This document shows positions 8,158-17,853 of a DNA stretch of 64,000 bases, piece by piece (position 1 is the first letter of the stretch; every line of letters starts with the position of its first letter). Where the stretch lies: assembly GCA_002798255.1 (NCBI GenBank), contig NWQQ01000017.1, forward strand, positions 101,051 through 165,050, read 5' to 3'. The notes below the pieces were generated by a model. That model was not told the origin of the DNA, ran no database searches, and saw only the letters and a program-made list of their open reading frames with translations. Both the position numbers and the translations under genes were made by a program. Origin of the DNA: Lysobacteraceae bacterium NML95-0200. GTDB taxonomy: Bacteria; Pseudomonadota; Gammaproteobacteria; Xanthomonadales; Xanthomonadaceae.

Positions 8158-9072
8158 TTAAAGCTCGATACGGCCTTGCGTTGCAGGGGCGGGGGCTTCG
8201 GGCGCAGCGGCAAAGGTGTCGCGCCAGATGAGGTAGCCGCCACCGCAGACGATGACCAACAGCACGGCGGCAAAGCACATGCCGAGCACGAAGGTGACCA
8301 GCAGTGCCAGCGGCATGAACAGGGCACCCAGCAGCAACATCACCATGCTGAGCACCATCGACAGCAGTACCGCGCTGAGCATCGTCAGCACAAAAAACAG
8401 GGTGATGGCCAAAAAATTGGCAGCCAAATTGCGCACTGCGGCAAGCGCTGCGGACTTGATGGCGGCCAGTACACTGCTGTTGGAAAGGGCGATCAGCGCG
8501 ATGCCCAGCAGCATGGTGATGGCGGTGAAGTAGTTGAGGCAGACCTGCCAGACAAACATCAATACCGGGTGCGCCGGCGCAGGCAGCTGGGTAGGGGCTT
8601 GTTGCGGATTCTGCATGATGCTGTTCAGCGCCTCGTTGTAGGCGGCCATATAGGCCTCGCCAGCCAGTTGCCGGGTGATGAGCATGCCAGCGGCCATCAG
8701 CAGGATTTGCAGGCCGCCAAGTGCGGCCAGCCGGCCGGCGCGTCCCAGTGCAAATGGCCGGTACAAGTCGCGTGCGGCGGTCGGGCGTCCGGCTTCGGCC
8801 TCGGCAATCACATGCATCAGCCCGCCGGCCAGAATCGGCATCATCATGAAAATCGCCACCACCATCAGCAGGGTGATGAGCAGGGTCGGGGTGCTGACTT
8901 CGCCACCGCCAAACAGCGCAATCAGTACGCCGCCTGCCATCACCATGGCGTACAGGCTGCCGACCAAAAGCAGCGCCGCGCCAAAAATTGCACGCGGGTT
9001 GCGCATGCCAAGATTGATGGCCTGGGTAAGCCAATGCCAGGCTTGAAGCGGCGGAAGCGGACGGATGGGCAT
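8158..9072 (-). CDS. BPSS1780-family multi-pass membrane protein
   Basis: About 304 residues from the ATG ending at 9072 (MPIRPLPPLQAWHWL). It is almost entirely hydrophobic with about six membrane spans; the segment AWHWLTQAINLGMRNPRAIFGAALLL and the downstream AEAEAGRPTAARDLYRPF match the BPSS1780 family of uncharacterised proteobacterial inner-membrane proteins (from memory). Its stop abuts the stop of the RDD gene with no spacer, so the two transcripts converge. Function unknown. Confidence 0.75.
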   Translation of the reverse strand: MPIRPLPPLQAWHWLTQAINLGMRNPRAIFGAALLLVGSLYAMVMAGGVLIALFGGGEVSTPTLLITLLMVVAIFMMMPILAGGLMHVIAEAEAGRPTAARDLYRPFALGRAGRLAALGGLQILLMAAGMLITRQLAGEAYMAAYNEALNSIMQNPQQAPTQLPAPAHPVLMFVWQVCLNYFTAITMLLGIALIALSNSSVLAAIKSAALAAVRNLAANFLAITLFFVLTMLSAVLLSMVLSMVMLLLGALFMPLALLVTFVLGMCFAAVLLVIVCGGGYLIWRDTFAAAPEAPAPATQGRIEL

Positions 9073-9151
9073 GATGGCAGTCGGGGTAAATGCAAGAGTG
9101 CGGTGATGACTGCGAATTGTCGCAGAATGCCGCTGCAAACGGGCTGGCCGC

Positions 9152-9157
9152 TATAAT
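9152..9157 (+). promoter_or_regulatory. candidate -10 element of glyQ
   Basis: A perfect TATAAT hexamer 29 bp before the glyQ ATG. No good -35 hexamer is seen at normal spacing. Confidence 0.45.
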
Positions 9158-9186
9158 TTGCGGCTGTTTTTCGTGATTTCAGATTG

Positions 9187-10104
9187 ATGTCTGCCGACCG
9201 CGTTTCCATCACCTTTCAGGAACTCATCCAGCGCCTCAATGCCTATTGGGCAGCGCAGGGCTGTGTTCTGATTCAGCCGCTCGACCTTGAGGTCGGTGCC
9301 GGCACCTTTCATCCGGCCACCTTCCTGCGCGCGCTGGGGCCTGAGCCGTGGAATGCCGCCTATGTGCAGCCCTCGCGCCGTCCCACCGATGGTCGCTATG
9401 GCGAGAACCCGAACCGCCTGCAGCGCTATTACCAGTTTCAGGTGGTGATGAAGCCCTCGCCGGACAATATCGTCGAGCTGTACTTCGATTCGCTCAAGGC
9501 GCTGGGCGTTGACCCTGAAGTGCATGACCTGCGGCTGGTCGAGGACAACTGGGAATCGCCCACGCTGGGTGCCTGGGGACTGGGCTGGGAAGTGTGGTTG
9601 AACGGCATGGAAGTCACCCAGTTCACCTATTTCCAGCAGGCGGGCGGGCTGGAATGCAAGCCGGTGCTGGGCGAAATCACCTACGGCCTTGAGCGGCTGT
9701 GCATGTATCTGCAGAACGTCGATAATGTGTTTGACCTGGTGTGGACTTATGGCCCGGACGGCGCGCCGGTGCATTACCGCGATGTCTATCACCAGAACGA
9801 GGTGGAGCAGAGCACCTACAATTTTGAATATGCCGACGTGGCCGAGCTGTTCCATCGCTTTGATGCCTGCGAGCGCGAGGCGCTGGCGCTGGTGGAGGCG
9901 GGGCTGCCGCTGCCGGCCTACGAGCAGGTGATGAAGGCCAGCCACAGCTTCAACCTGCTGGATGCGCGCCGCGCGATTTCGGTCACCGAACGCCAGCGCT
10001 ATATCCTGCGGGTGCGCAATCTGGCGCGCGCGGTGGCTGAAGGTTATTACGCACAGCGAGAAAAACTGGGCTTTCCCGGTTTGCACAAGGAGGCCGCCCG
10101 ATGA
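9187..10104 (+). CDS. glyQ: glycyl-tRNA synthetase alpha subunit
   Basis: 305 residues from ATG 9187. Class II synthetase catalytic subunit of the bacterial alpha2beta2 Gly[87 protein letters not shown] are near-invariant in GlyQ. It charges tRNA-Gly together with GlyS. The stop overlaps the glyS ATG (ATGA), ensuring paired synthesis. Confidence 0.98.
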   Translation: MSADRVSITFQELIQRLNAYWAAQGCVLIQPLDLEVGAGTFHPATFLRALGPEPWNAAYVQPSRRPTDGRYGENPNRLQRYYQFQVVMKPSPDNIVELYFDSLKALGVDPEVHDLRLVEDNWESPTLGAWGLGWEVWLNGMEVTQFTYFQQAGGLECKPVLGEITYGLERLCMYLQNVDNVFDLVWTYGPDGAPVHYRDVYHQNEVEQSTYNFEYADVAELFHRFDACEREALALVEAGLPLPAYEQVMKASHSFNLLDARRAISVTERQRYILRVRNLARAVAEGYYAQREKLGFPGLHKEAAR

Positions 10105-12167
10105 GCAGCAACATGCAACCCTTGTTGATTGAACTGGGTACCGAAGAATTGCCGGTCAAGGCTTTGCCGGGACTGGCCAAGGCGTTTTTTGACGGCGTAC
10201 TGGCCGGGCTGGAAAAGCGCGGTATCGCCGTAGACAAGGGCGATGCCAAGCCGCTGTACACACCGCGCCGTCTGGCGGTGTTGCTGCCGGGCGTGGCCGA
10301 TATGCAGCCGGAGCAGCGCAGTGAAGTGCTGGGGCCGTATCTGTCTATTGCGTTGGATGATGCCGGGCAGCCCACCAGGGCGCTGCAAGGCTTTGCCGCC
10401 AAGGCCGGGATTGACTGGCAGCAGCTTGAAAAAACCACCGATGCCAAGGGCGAGCGTTTCGTCTACCGCAGCGTGAAGCCCGGCGCGGCCACCCGTGATT
10501 TGCTGGCGGCCATCGTCAATGAGGCCATCATTGCCATGCCCATCCCCAAGCCGATGCGCTGGGGCGCACACGACTACGCCTTTGCCCGCCCGCTGCACTG
10601 GCTGGTGATGTTGCTGGGCGAGGACATCGCCCCCGGCGAAGTGATGGGCATTGCCGCAGGTCGCCACAGCCGCGGTCATCGCTTCATGCATGCGGCTGAA
10701 GTGGAAATCGCCTCGCCCGGCGCCTATGTGGAAACCCTGCGCAGTGCGAAAGTGCTGGTCGATGCCGATGAGCGCCGCGCGCGCATTGTGGACGGGGCGC
10801 AGGCGGCCGCAGCCAAGGCCGGTGGCAGGGTGCGTATCGACGCCGACATCCTGGAAGAAGTCAATGGCCTCACCGAATGGCCGCAGGCGGTGGCCTGCAC
10901 CTTTGGCCGCGAGTTCCTGGCCGTGCCGCAGGAGGCGCTGATTTCCACCATGGAGGCCAACCAGAAGTTCTTCCCGGTGCTGGATGCGCAAGGCCGCCTC
11001 ACCGAGCACTTCATCGGTACCAGCAATATCGAATCGAAGGACGAGGCCGAAGTGCGCAAGGGCTATGAGCGCGTGATTCGCCCGCGCTTTGCCGATGCCA
11101 AGTTCTTCTTTGACGAAGACCTGAAGCAGGGGCTGGCCTCGATGAACGCGGGGCTTGCCAGCGTCAAATATCAGGACAAGCTCGGCAGCATCGCCGACAA
11201 GGTGCAGCGTGTTGAGCAGCTTGCCGCAAGCATCGCCGCGCAACTGGGCGTGGATGCGGCGGCGGCACAGCGCGCGGCCATGCTCTCCAAGGCCGACCTG
11301 CAATCGCGCATGGTCGGCGAGTTTCCGGAATTGCAGGGCATCGCCGGTCGCCATTACGCCGCCGCGATGGGTGAAAGCGCGGAAGTTGCCCAGGCCATTG
11401 ATGAAGGCTGGATGCCGCGCAATGCCAGCGACAGTATCGCGCCGTCAAAACTCGGCCAGGTACTGGCGGTGGCCGAACGCCTGGATACCCTGGCAGGCGG
11501 CTTTGCCGCAGGGCTGAAACCCACCGGCAACAAAGACCCGTTCGCGCTGCGCCGCAATGCGCTGGGGCTGGCGCGTACCCTGATTGAAGGCGGCTTGAAT
11601 CTGGATTTGCCGGCATTGCTGGCACAGGCAGGCACTGCGCTGCCGACTGCGGCGAGCAGCAGTGACGAGCTGTACGACTTTATCCTTGAGCGCCTGCGCA
11701 GCTATTACGAAGAACGCGGCTTGGGCGCGCAGCCGTTTGATGCCGTGGCCGCGCTGCGCCCGGCCTCGCTGACCGATTTCGATGCCCGTCTGAAGGCGAT
11801 TGCCGAGTTCACCCGCTTGCCGGAAGCCGCGGCGCTGGCCGCAGCCAACAAGCGCGCGCGCAATATCCTGAAAAAAGCCGAGGGCGGTATCGCGGCCAAT
11901 GTCGATGCGGCATTACTGCAAGAGCCTGCCGAACAGGCACTGGCTACGGCGCTGGATGAAGTCATCGCCGCCACCGACCCGCTGCTGCAAGCGCGCGACT
12001 ATGTGGCCGCGCTGGCAAAAATGGCCGCATTGCGTCCGGTGGTGGATGGCTTCTTTGAAAACGTCATGGTCAATGCCGACGACCCGGCAGTGCGCGGCAA
12101 CCGTCTGGCACTTCTGAAAAAGCTCGCTGACCGTCTGGGCAGCGTTGCCGCCATTGAGCATCTGTAG
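10101..12167 (+). CDS. glyS: glycyl-tRNA synthetase beta subunit
   Basis: 688 residues, the usual GlyS length. It starts with [18 protein letters not shown] and carries [30 protein letters not shown] and [20 protein letters not shown], all GlyS hallmarks, and a C-terminal DALR-like helical anticodon-binding region. The beta subunit binds tRNA-Gly for the alpha catalytic subunit. Second gene of the glyQS operon. Confidence 0.98.
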   Translation: MSSNMQPLLIELGTEELPVKALPGLAKAFFDGVLAGLEKRGIAVDKGDAKPLYTPRRLAVLLPGVADMQPEQRSEVLGPYLSIALDDAGQPTRALQGFAAKAGIDWQQLEKTTDAKGERFVYRSVKPGAATRDLLAAIVNEAIIAMPIPKPMRWGAHDYAFARPLHWLVMLLGEDIAPGEVMGIAAGRHSRGHRFMHAAEVEIASPGAYVETLRSAKVLVDADERRARIVDGAQAAAAKAGGRVRIDADILEEVNGLTEWPQAVACTFGREFLAVPQEALISTMEANQKFFPVLDAQGRLTEHFIGTSNIESKDEAEVRKGYERVIRPRFADAKFFFDEDLKQGLASMNAGLASVKYQDKLGSIADKVQRVEQLAASIAAQLGVDAAAAQRAAMLSKADLQSRMVGEFPELQGIAGRHYAAAMGESAEVAQAIDEGWMPRNASDSIAPSKLGQVLAVAERLDTLAGGFAAGLKPTGNKDPFALRRNALGLARTLIEGGLNLDLPALLAQAGTALPTAASSSDELYDFILERLRSYYEERGLGAQPFDAVAALRPASLTDFDARLKAIAEFTRLPEAAALAAANKRARNILKKAEGGIAANVDAALLQEPAEQALATALDEVIAATDPLLQARDYVAALAKMAALRPVVDGFFENVMVNADDPAVRGNRLALLKKLADRLGSVAAIEHL

Positions 12168-12177
12168 CAGTGTTGAT

Positions 12178-12209
12178 GCGCTGTCTTGAGCTTGGGTTCA
12201 AGACAGCGC
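12178..12209 (+). terminator. hairpin downstream of glyS
   Basis: A perfect 12 bp stem, GCGCTGTCTTGA (12178-12189) with TCAAGACAGCGC (12198-12209). No T-run follows directly; a second small palindrome CAAGCCGGCTTG at 12228-12239 is followed by ATTTTGTT and may be the actual termination site. Confidence 0.5.
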
Positions 12210-12285
12210 CGACTGAAAGCCAGTCAACAAGCCGGCTTGATTTTGTTCGTGCCTGCCCCATCTCCTGGGTTCACAAGGAGTCATC

Positions 12286-12837
12286 ATGAACCCAGCAGAC
12301 AATCCCAATGTGTTTCATGCCACCACCATTGTCTCGGTGCGCCGTGGCGATCAGGTGGTCATCGCCGGAGACGGCCAGGTCACGCTCGGCCATACCGTGA
12401 TGAAGGCCAATGCCCGCAAGATACGCCGTCTGGGCGAAGGCGGGCGAGTGCTGGCTGGCTTTGCCGGGGCCGCGGCCGATGCCTTCACCCTGTTCGAGCT
12501 GTTCGAGGCCAAGCTGCAAAAGCACGGCCAGCTGACCCGCGCGGCGGTGGAAATGGCCAAGGACTGGCGTACCGAGCGCCGCTTCGGCAAGCTCGAAGCG
12601 CTGCTGGCGGTGGCCGACCGCGATACTTCGCTGATTATCAGCGGCACGGGTGATGTCATCGAGCCGGAAGATGGCCTGATTGCGATTGGCTCCGGCGGCA
12701 TGTTTGCCCTGTCCGCTGCACGCGGGCTGCTCAAGCACACCCAGCTTTCGGCGCGCGAAATCGCCACCGAAGCCCTGGGAATTGCCGGGGATGTCTGCAT
12801 CTACACCAACCACAACATCGTGGTTGAAGAACTTTGA
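12286..12837 (+). CDS. hslV: ATP-dependent protease peptidase subunit HslV
   Basis: 183 residues with a strong AAGGAG site upstream. The mature N-terminus begins at the catalytic Thr in [25 protein letters not shown]; Gly-Gly-Met-type segment [15 protein letters not shown] and [10 protein letters not shown] at the end are conserved. HslV forms the double hexameric proteolytic core of the HslUV protease in the cytoplasm. hslU follows 4 bp after its stop. Confidence 0.97.
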   Translation: MNPADNPNVFHATTIVSVRRGDQVVIAGDGQVTLGHTVMKANARKIRRLGEGGRVLAGFAGAAADAFTLFELFEAKLQKHGQLTRAAVEMAKDWRTERRFGKLEALLAVADRDTSLIISGTGDVIEPEDGLIAIGSGGMFALSAARGLLKHTQLSAREIATEALGIAGDVCIYTNHNIVVEEL

Positions 12838-12841
12838 AGCA

Positions 12842-14224
12842 ATGACCATGCACAAGATTGACAACAGCTCCGCGTCGATGACCCCGCGCGAAATCGTCGC
12901 CGAACTCGACCGCCACATCATCGGCCAGCACGATGCCAAGCGTGCAGTCGCCATCGCTCTGCGCAACCGCTGGCGGCGTATGCAGCTCGATGCCGACATG
13001 CGCCGCGAGGTGATGCCGAAAAACATCCTGATGATTGGCCCCACCGGCGTTGGCAAGACCGAAATCGCCCGGCGTCTGGCCACGCTTGCCAATGCGCCGT
13101 TTGTGAAAGTGGAAGCCACCCGCTTTACCGAAGTGGGCTATGTCGGCAAGGACGTGGAGCAAATCATCCGCGATTTGGCCGATACCGCGGTCAAGCTGTA
13201 CCGCGAGCAGGCCAAGCAACGGGTGCGCACCCAGGCCGAGGAAAACGCCGAAGACCGCATCCTCGATGCGCTGCTGCCGCGCCGTCAGGCCAGCAGCACG
13301 CCATTTGCCATCGACATCGGCGAGGCGGTGAAAAACGAGCCTTCGGCAGAAGAAAACGAAACCCGCCGCAAATTCCGCCAGCGCCTGCGCGCCGGGGAGC
13401 TGGACGAGCGCGAGATTGAAATCGACCTGGCAGTGAATGTCGGCGTGGACATCATGGCGCCGCCCGGCATGGAGGAAATGGGCCAGCAACTGCGGCAGAT
13501 GTTCTCCAACCTCGCCGGCAGCAAGAGCCAGAGCAAGAAGCTCAGCATCAAGGCGGCGCGTACGCTGCTGATTGAAGAAGAAGCCGCCAAGCTGGTCAAC
13601 GAGGACGAAGTGCGTGAAGCGGCGATCGAGGCCTGCGAGCAGCACGGCATCGTGTTCATCGACGAAATCGACAAGGTCGCCAAGCGCAGTGAAGGCATAG
13701 GTGCCGATGTAAGCCGCGAAGGTGTGCAGCGCGACCTGCTGCCGTTGGTGGAAGGCTCCACCGTCAGCACCAAGTACGGCCCGGTCAAGACCGACCATAT
13801 CCTGTTCATTGCCTCCGGTGCCTTCCATCTTGCCAAGCCCTCGGATCTGATTCCGGAAATGCAGGGGCGCTTCCCGATCCGGGTGGAATTGAATGCGCTC
13901 ACCAAGGATGACTTCGTGCGCATCCTGACCGAGCCGAAGGCGGCGCTGACCCGCCAGTATGTAGAGCTGATGGGCACCGAAGGGGTGAAGCTCAGCTTTG
14001 CCGATGAGGCCATCGAGCGGCTTGCGGAGATTTCCGCTGCTGTCAACGAGCGTCAGGAAAACATTGGTGCTCGCCGCTTGCACACCGTGCTGGAGCGCCT
14101 GCTGGAGAGCCTGAGCTTTGATGCGCCGGACAAGGGCGGCGCCATCACCATCGACCGCGCCTATGTGGACGAGCGCCTCGGAGGCCTGATCCAAGACCCG
14201 GACTTGTCGCGCTATATCCTTTGA
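12842..14224 (+). CDS. hslU: HslUV unfoldase ATPase subunit HslU
   Basis: 460 residues from ATG 12842 (a second ATG two codons later is possible; upstream codons lie in hslV). AAA+ ATPase: Walker A GPTGVGKT at 66-73, [16 protein letters not shown], Walker [10 protein letters not shown], the sensor region [29 protein letters not shown], and the HslV-binding tail ending DPDLSRYIL. It unfolds substrates and feeds them into HslV. A strong terminator follows, closing the hslVU operon. Confidence 0.97.
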   Translation: MTMHKIDNSSASMTPREIVAELDRHIIGQHDAKRAVAIALRNRWRRMQLDADMRREVMPKNILMIGPTGVGKTEIARRLATLANAPFVKVEATRFTEVGYVGKDVEQIIRDLADTAVKLYREQAKQRVRTQAEENAEDRILDALLPRRQASSTPFAIDIGEAVKNEPSAEENETRRKFRQRLRAGELDEREIEIDLAVNVGVDIMAPPGMEEMGQQLRQMFSNLAGSKSQSKKLSIKAARTLLIEEEAAKLVNEDEVREAAIEACEQHGIVFIDEIDKVAKRSEGIGADVSREGVQRDLLPLVEGSTVSTKYGPVKTDHILFIASGAFHLAKPSDLIPEMQGRFPIRVELNALTKDDFVRILTEPKAALTRQYVELMGTEGVKLSFADEAIERLAEISAAVNERQENIGARRLHTVLERLLESLSFDAPDKGGAITIDRAYVDERLGGLIQDPDLSRYIL

Positions 14225-14244
14225 GCAAACGGTCGGGAGACAAC

Positions 14245-14282
14245 CACAACGCCTGCGCCGCAACGCAGGCGTTGTGCTTTTT
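14245..14282 (+). terminator. intrinsic terminator of hslVU
   Basis: Perfect 13 bp stem CACAACGCCTGCG / CGCAGGCGTTGTG with a 6-nt loop, followed by CTTTTTTG. Confidence 0.9.
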
Positions 14283-14287
14283 GTACC

Positions 14288-14350
14288 TCAGAACTGCTTG
14301 GTGATGCTGAAATACACATTGCGTCCAAGGCCGGTGTGCGAAGTGGTTTC
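14288..14350 (-). pseudogene. remnant of a TonB-dependent receptor C-terminus
   Basis: On the minus strand a frame ends TSHTGLGRNVYFSITKQF-stop at 14288. The pattern GxGRxxYxSxxxxF-stop is the usual final beta strand of TonB-dependent receptors (compare the ending of FepA-type receptors). Upstream of about 20 codons the frame runs into the aceE leader and coding region and no barrel sequence is left. I read this as a decayed 3' end of a receptor gene lost by deletion. It could be chance. Confidence 0.45.
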
Positions 14351-14392
14351 TACCCCGCCAGCGGGCAGGCGCTTTGGATTGAAAACAATTTT

Positions 14393-14442
14393 TGCCGCAT
14401 GCGGCAGAATTCCGTGACCTTGTTCAGCATCCGGGCTAGACT
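14393..14442 (+). promoter_or_regulatory. aceE upstream region: palindrome and weak promoter
   Basis: A 14 bp perfect palindrome TGCCGCATGCGGCA (14393-14406) lies just before a possible promoter GTGACC (14414-14419), 17 bp spacer, TAGACT (14437-14442). The start codon is at 14477. An operator role for the palindrome is a guess. Confidence 0.35.
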
Positions 14443-14476
14443 GCCGACTTTCACTGGAATTAACGGCGGACTGTCC

Positions 14477-17167
14477 ATGCACTGGCTGAACGAATTGCTG
14501 CAAAACGACCCTGACCCGACCGAAACCCGCGAGTGGATTGAGTCCATTCAGGCGGTGTTGAATGTGCATGGCCCCGAGCGTGCGCATCATCTGTTGCAGA
14601 GCATGGTGGAGGTCAGCCGCCGTGCCGGGGCGCAGCTGCCGTTCTCGCCGACCACCGAATACATCAATACCATCCCGGCACATTTGCAGCCGCAAATGCC
14701 CGGCGATGCCGACATGGAATGGCGCATCCGTTCGATGATTCGCTGGAATGCGATGGCGATGGTGGTACGCGCCAACCGCAAGCCGGGGGATTTGGGCGGC
14801 CATATCGCCAGCTTTGCCAGCTCGGCGACCCTGTATGACGTGGGCTTCAACCATTTCTGGCGCGCCCCCAGTGCCGACCATCCGGGTGATTTGATTGGCG
14901 TGCAGGGGCACAGCTCACCGGGCATCTATGCCCGCGCCTTCCTCGAAGGGCGGCTCAGCGAAGAGCAGCTCGACCACTTCCGCATGGAGGTCGATGGCAA
15001 GGGCATTTCCAGCTATCCGCACCCGTGGCTGATGCCGGATTTCTGGCAGTTGCCGACGGTATCGATGGGGTTGGGGCCGATTGCCGCAATCTATCAGGCG
15101 CGCGCCTGGAAATATCTGGAAGCGCGCGGGCTGATGCCCAAATCCGACCGCAAAGTGTGGTGTTTCCTGGGCGATGGCGAAACCGACGAACCGGAAAGCT
15201 TGGGTGCGATTTCCGTGGCCGGGCGCGAAGGGCTGGACAACCTGGTATTTGTCATCAACTGCAATCTGCAACGCCTGGACGGCCCGGTGCGCGGCAATGG
15301 CAAGATTATCCAGGAGCTGGAAGGCCAGTTCCGTGGCGCGGGCTGGAATGTCATCAAGCTGGTCTGGGGCAGTCTCTGGGATCCGCTGCTGGCGCGCGAC
15401 AAGGATGGCGTACTGCGCCGCCTGATGATGGAAACGGTTGATGGCGAATACCAGAACTGCAAGGCTTTTGGTGGCGCCTACACGCGCGAGCATTTCTTCG
15501 GCAAATACCCGGAAACCGCGGCGCTGGTGTCCAGCCTCTCCGATGCCGACATCTGGCGTCTCAACCGTGGCGGTCACGACCCGCACAAGGTGTATGCCGC
15601 CTATGACGCGGCGATGAAGCAAAAAGGCATGCCGACCGTCATCCTGGCCAAGACCGTCAAGGGCTATGGCATGGGTGATGCCGGTGAGGCGCTCAACCCC
15701 ACCCACCAGACCAAGAAGCTCGATGGTGACGAAGTGCGCGCCTTCCGCGACCGCTTCAATATCAATATCAGCGACGAGCAACTGGAAAGCGGCCAGATTC
15801 CGTTCCTGCATCCGGGCAAGGATTCGCCGGAAGTCGAATACATGCTGGCGCGCCGCAAGGCGCTGGGCGGCTTCCTGCCGCAGCGCAGGCAAAAATCCGA
15901 CGAATCGCTGCCGGTACCCAAGCTGGAAGCTTTCGAGCGCCTGACCAAGAGCACCGGCGAGCGCGAAATCAGCACCACCATGGCCTTTGTGCAGGCGCTG
16001 TCCATCATCCTGCGCGACAAGCAGGTCGGCCCGCGCTGCGTACCGATTGTGGCTGACGAGGCACGCACTTTCGGCATGGAAGGGCTGTTCCGCCAGCTCG
16101 GCATCTATGCCCCGCAAGGCCAGAAATACAAGCCGGTGGACGCCGACCAGCTGATGTTCTACCGCGAGGATGCCGCAGGTCAGGTGCTGGAAGAAGGCAT
16201 CAGCGAGGCCGGCGCCTTTGCCAGCTGGATGGCGCAGGCCACCAGCTACAGCACCAACAATTTGCAAATGCTGCCGTTCTACATCTATTACTCGATGTTC
16301 GGCTTCCAGCGCATTGGCGACTCGGCCTGGCAGGCCGCCGACATGCGCGCGCGCGGTTTTCTTCTGGGCGGCACCGCAGGCCGTACCACGCTCAATGGCG
16401 AGGGGCTGCAACACGAGGACGGCCAGAGCCATATCCAGACCAGCTTCATCCCCAATTGCCGCAGCTACGACCCGAGCTTCCATTACGAAGTGGTCACCCT
16501 GCTGCAACACGGCATGCAGCGCATGCTGACCGAGCAGCAGGACGAGTACTGGTATCTGACCCTGATGAACGAAAACTACCCGCACCCGGACATGCCCGAG
16601 GGCAGCGCCGAGGGCATCATCAAGGGCATGTATCTGCTGCGGGACGCAGGCAAAGCCAAGAAAGACGAGCTGCGCGTGCAACTGATGGGCAGCGGCACCA
16701 TCCTGCGCGAGGCGATTGCCGCCGCTGATTTGTTGGAAGCGGAGTTCGGCATCAAGGCCGACATCTGGAGCTGCCCGAGCTTCAACGAACTGGCGCGCGA
16801 TGGTGAGGCGGCGACTCGCTTCAACCGCCTCAATCCTGAAGCCAAGCACAAGCAGCTGCCGTATGTCACCCAGCTGCTACAAGGCCGCCAGGGCCCGGCG
16901 ATTGCCGCCACCGACTATATCCGCACCTTCGCCAACCAAATTCGCGAATTCGTGCCGATGCGCTATGTGGTGCTGGGTACCGACGGCTTTGGCCGCTCCG
17001 ATACCCGCGCCAACCTGCGCCGCCACTTTGAGGTTGACCGCTTCCACATCGCCCAGGCAGCGGTGTACGCCCTGGCCGAAGAAGGCAAGCTCAAACCCGC
17101 GGACGTGGCGCGCGCCAACAAGGTGTGGAATATCGACAGCGACAAGCCGTATCCGTTGTATCAGTAA
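14477..17167 (+). CDS. aceE: pyruvate dehydrogenase E1 component, homodimeric type
   Basis: 896 residues from ATG 14477 with GGCGGA upstream; codons before it are not protein-like. Thiamine-diphosphate enzyme that decarboxylates pyruvate and passes the acetyl group to the E2 lipoyl domain. Visible hallmarks: HFWRAPSADHPGDLIGVQGHSSPGIYARAF, thiamine-binding FLGDGETDEPESLG ... NLVFVINCNLQRLDGPVRGNGKIIQELE, and FVPMRYVVLGTDGFGRSDTRANLRRHFEVD near the end. No E2 (aceF) or E3 (lpd) gene is adjacent: a small membrane protein and a Fic gene follow. Confidence 0.97.
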   Translation: MHWLNELLQNDPDPTETREWIESIQAVLNVHGPERAHHLLQSMVEVSRRAGAQLPFSPTTEYINTIPAHLQPQMPGDADMEWRIRSMIRWNAMAMVVRANRKPGDLGGHIASFASSATLYDVGFNHFWRAPSADHPGDLIGVQGHSSPGIYARAFLEGRLSEEQLDHFRMEVDGKGISSYPHPWLMPDFWQLPTVSMGLGPIAAIYQARAWKYLEARGLMPKSDRKVWCFLGDGETDEPESLGAISVAGREGLDNLVFVINCNLQRLDGPVRGNGKIIQELEGQFRGAGWNVIKLVWGSLWDPLLARDKDGVLRRLMMETVDGEYQNCKAFGGAYTREHFFGKYPETAALVSSLSDADIWRLNRGGHDPHKVYAAYDAAMKQKGMPTVILAKTVKGYGMGDAGEALNPTHQTKKLDGDEVRAFRDRFNINISDEQLESGQIPFLHPGKDSPEVEYMLARRKALGGFLPQRRQKSDESLPVPKLEAFERLTKSTGEREISTTMAFVQALSIILRDKQVGPRCVPIVADEARTFGMEGLFRQLGIYAPQGQKYKPVDADQLMFYREDAAGQVLEEGISEAGAFASWMAQATSYSTNNLQMLPFYIYYSMFGFQRIGDSAWQAADMRARGFLLGGTAGRTTLNGEGLQHEDGQSHIQTSFIPNCRSYDPSFHYEVVTLLQHGMQRMLTEQQDEYWYLTLMNENYPHPDMPEGSAEGIIKGMYLLRDAGKAKKDELRVQLMGSGTILREAIAAADLLEAEFGIKADIWSCPSFNELARDGEAATRFNRLNPEAKHKQLPYVTQLLQGRQGPAIAATDYIRTFANQIREFVPMRYVVLGTDGFGRSDTRANLRRHFEVDRFHIAQAAVYALAEEGKLKPADVARANKVWNIDSDKPYPLYQ

Positions 17168-17219
17168 AGCCGGAGTGGAAGGCTGCCTCAGATTCCATGC
17201 GCAGAGTGGATGAAGTAGT

Positions 17220-17243
17220 GGGGTTTGCAAAAATGCAAACCCC
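17220..17243 (+). terminator. hairpin downstream of aceE
   Basis: Perfect 10 bp stem GGGGTTTGCA / TGCAAACCCC with an AAAA loop, 50 bp after the aceE stop. No T-run follows, so it may protect the 3' end or terminate weakly. Confidence 0.45.
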
Positions 17244-17299
17244 CGGCATCTGCTATCTTGCGACGCAGCCGACAATGGCTTTAACCCGAGGGCTGCATA

Positions 17300-17575
17300 A
17301 TGAAACTTGAGGTAAAGCAGCAAGAAGCAGTGATGGAAGCCTTGCGCATACAGCAGCGTGCGGAGCGTGAGCACATTGAAAGATGCCGCTTGGCTCTGCC
17401 CGTGATACGCTTGAAAAGATACCGTCCAGGGTTCTTGCTGGGTGCTGCTCTGCTCGGTACAAGCTGTCTCGCGCTTTGGCATTTTGTGGGGTTGGCTTTT
17501 TATCCTCTGCTTCCGGTTATTCTGACAGGGGTCGCACTCTCGGGCTGGCAGGCTGAGAAGAGTCAAAAATGTTGA
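17300..17575 (+). CDS. small hypothetical membrane protein
   Basis: 91 residues with a CGAGGG segment 8 bp upstream of the ATG. The first 40 residues are a charged, probably helical cytoplasmic segment (QQEAVMEALRIQQRAEREHIERCR), followed by two hydrophobic stretches (LLGAALLGTSCLALWHFVGLAF and LLPVILTGVALSGW) forming a helical hairpin. I do not recognise the family. It stands alone between the aceE hairpin and a terminator. Confidence 0.55.
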   Translation: MKLEVKQQEAVMEALRIQQRAEREHIERCRLALPVIRLKRYRPGFLLGAALLGTSCLALWHFVGLAFYPLLPVILTGVALSGWQAEKSQKC

Positions 17576-17653
17576 TACGTGTTTGCTGCGCGCGGCTTGC
17601 ATAATCGCACCAGCCGCGTGAGCCCTGCTCCACCTGTCGTGAGCCAAACAACA

Positions 17654-17681
17654 AGGGCAGCCCGATGGCTGCCTTTGTTGT
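17654..17681 (+). terminator. intrinsic terminator
   Basis: GGCAGCC (17656-17662), CGAT loop, GGCTGCC (17667-17673), then TTTGTTGTT. It closes the transcript of the small membrane protein and insulates the Fic operator region. Confidence 0.7.
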
Positions 17682-17697
17682 TGGCGGGCTTTGGCAT

Positions 17698-17838
17698 CTA
17701 TCAATCAACTATCAAAACCTATCAAAATTGATAGGTTTTTCTTGAGTTTCCTTTTTAAGCCATTGATTTTTATGGAATAGATAGCCGGGATTTTGGAGGA
17801 AACTATCAATTTTGATATAAATTGATAGTTGTTGATAG
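17698..17838. promoter_or_regulatory. mirror-image, helically phased CTATCAA operator clusters upstream of fic
   Basis: Eight heptamer sites form two clusters. Cluster 1: CTATCAA at 17698, 17709 and 17719, then TTGATAG at 17728. Cluster 2: CTATCAA at 17803, TTGATAT at 17812, then TTGATAG at 17822 and 17832. Neighbouring sites are 9 to 11 bp apart, one helical turn, and the facing pair is 9 bp apart in both clusters, so each centre is a palindrome and the two clusters are mirror images about 105 bp apart. The second ends 16 bp before the fic ATG. This looks like an operator array for a cooperative regulator, possibly the winged-helix part of the Fic protein itself. Confidence 0.75.
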
Positions 17839-17853
17839 TTGAGAGTATCGGGC

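Noticed and set aside
8176..9156. 326-codon plus-strand frame opposite the BPSS1780-type gene
   Set aside because: Gln/His-rich antisense of a hydrophobic gene; no family features.
12178..12209. tRNA-like GGGTTCAAG segment downstream of glyS
   Set aside because: It is the loop and arm of a simple 12 bp hairpin; no cloverleaf or CCA end can be formed.
14915..16849. 644-codon minus-strand frame opposite aceE
   Set aside because: Antisense of aceE, which is full length with all cofactor motifs.
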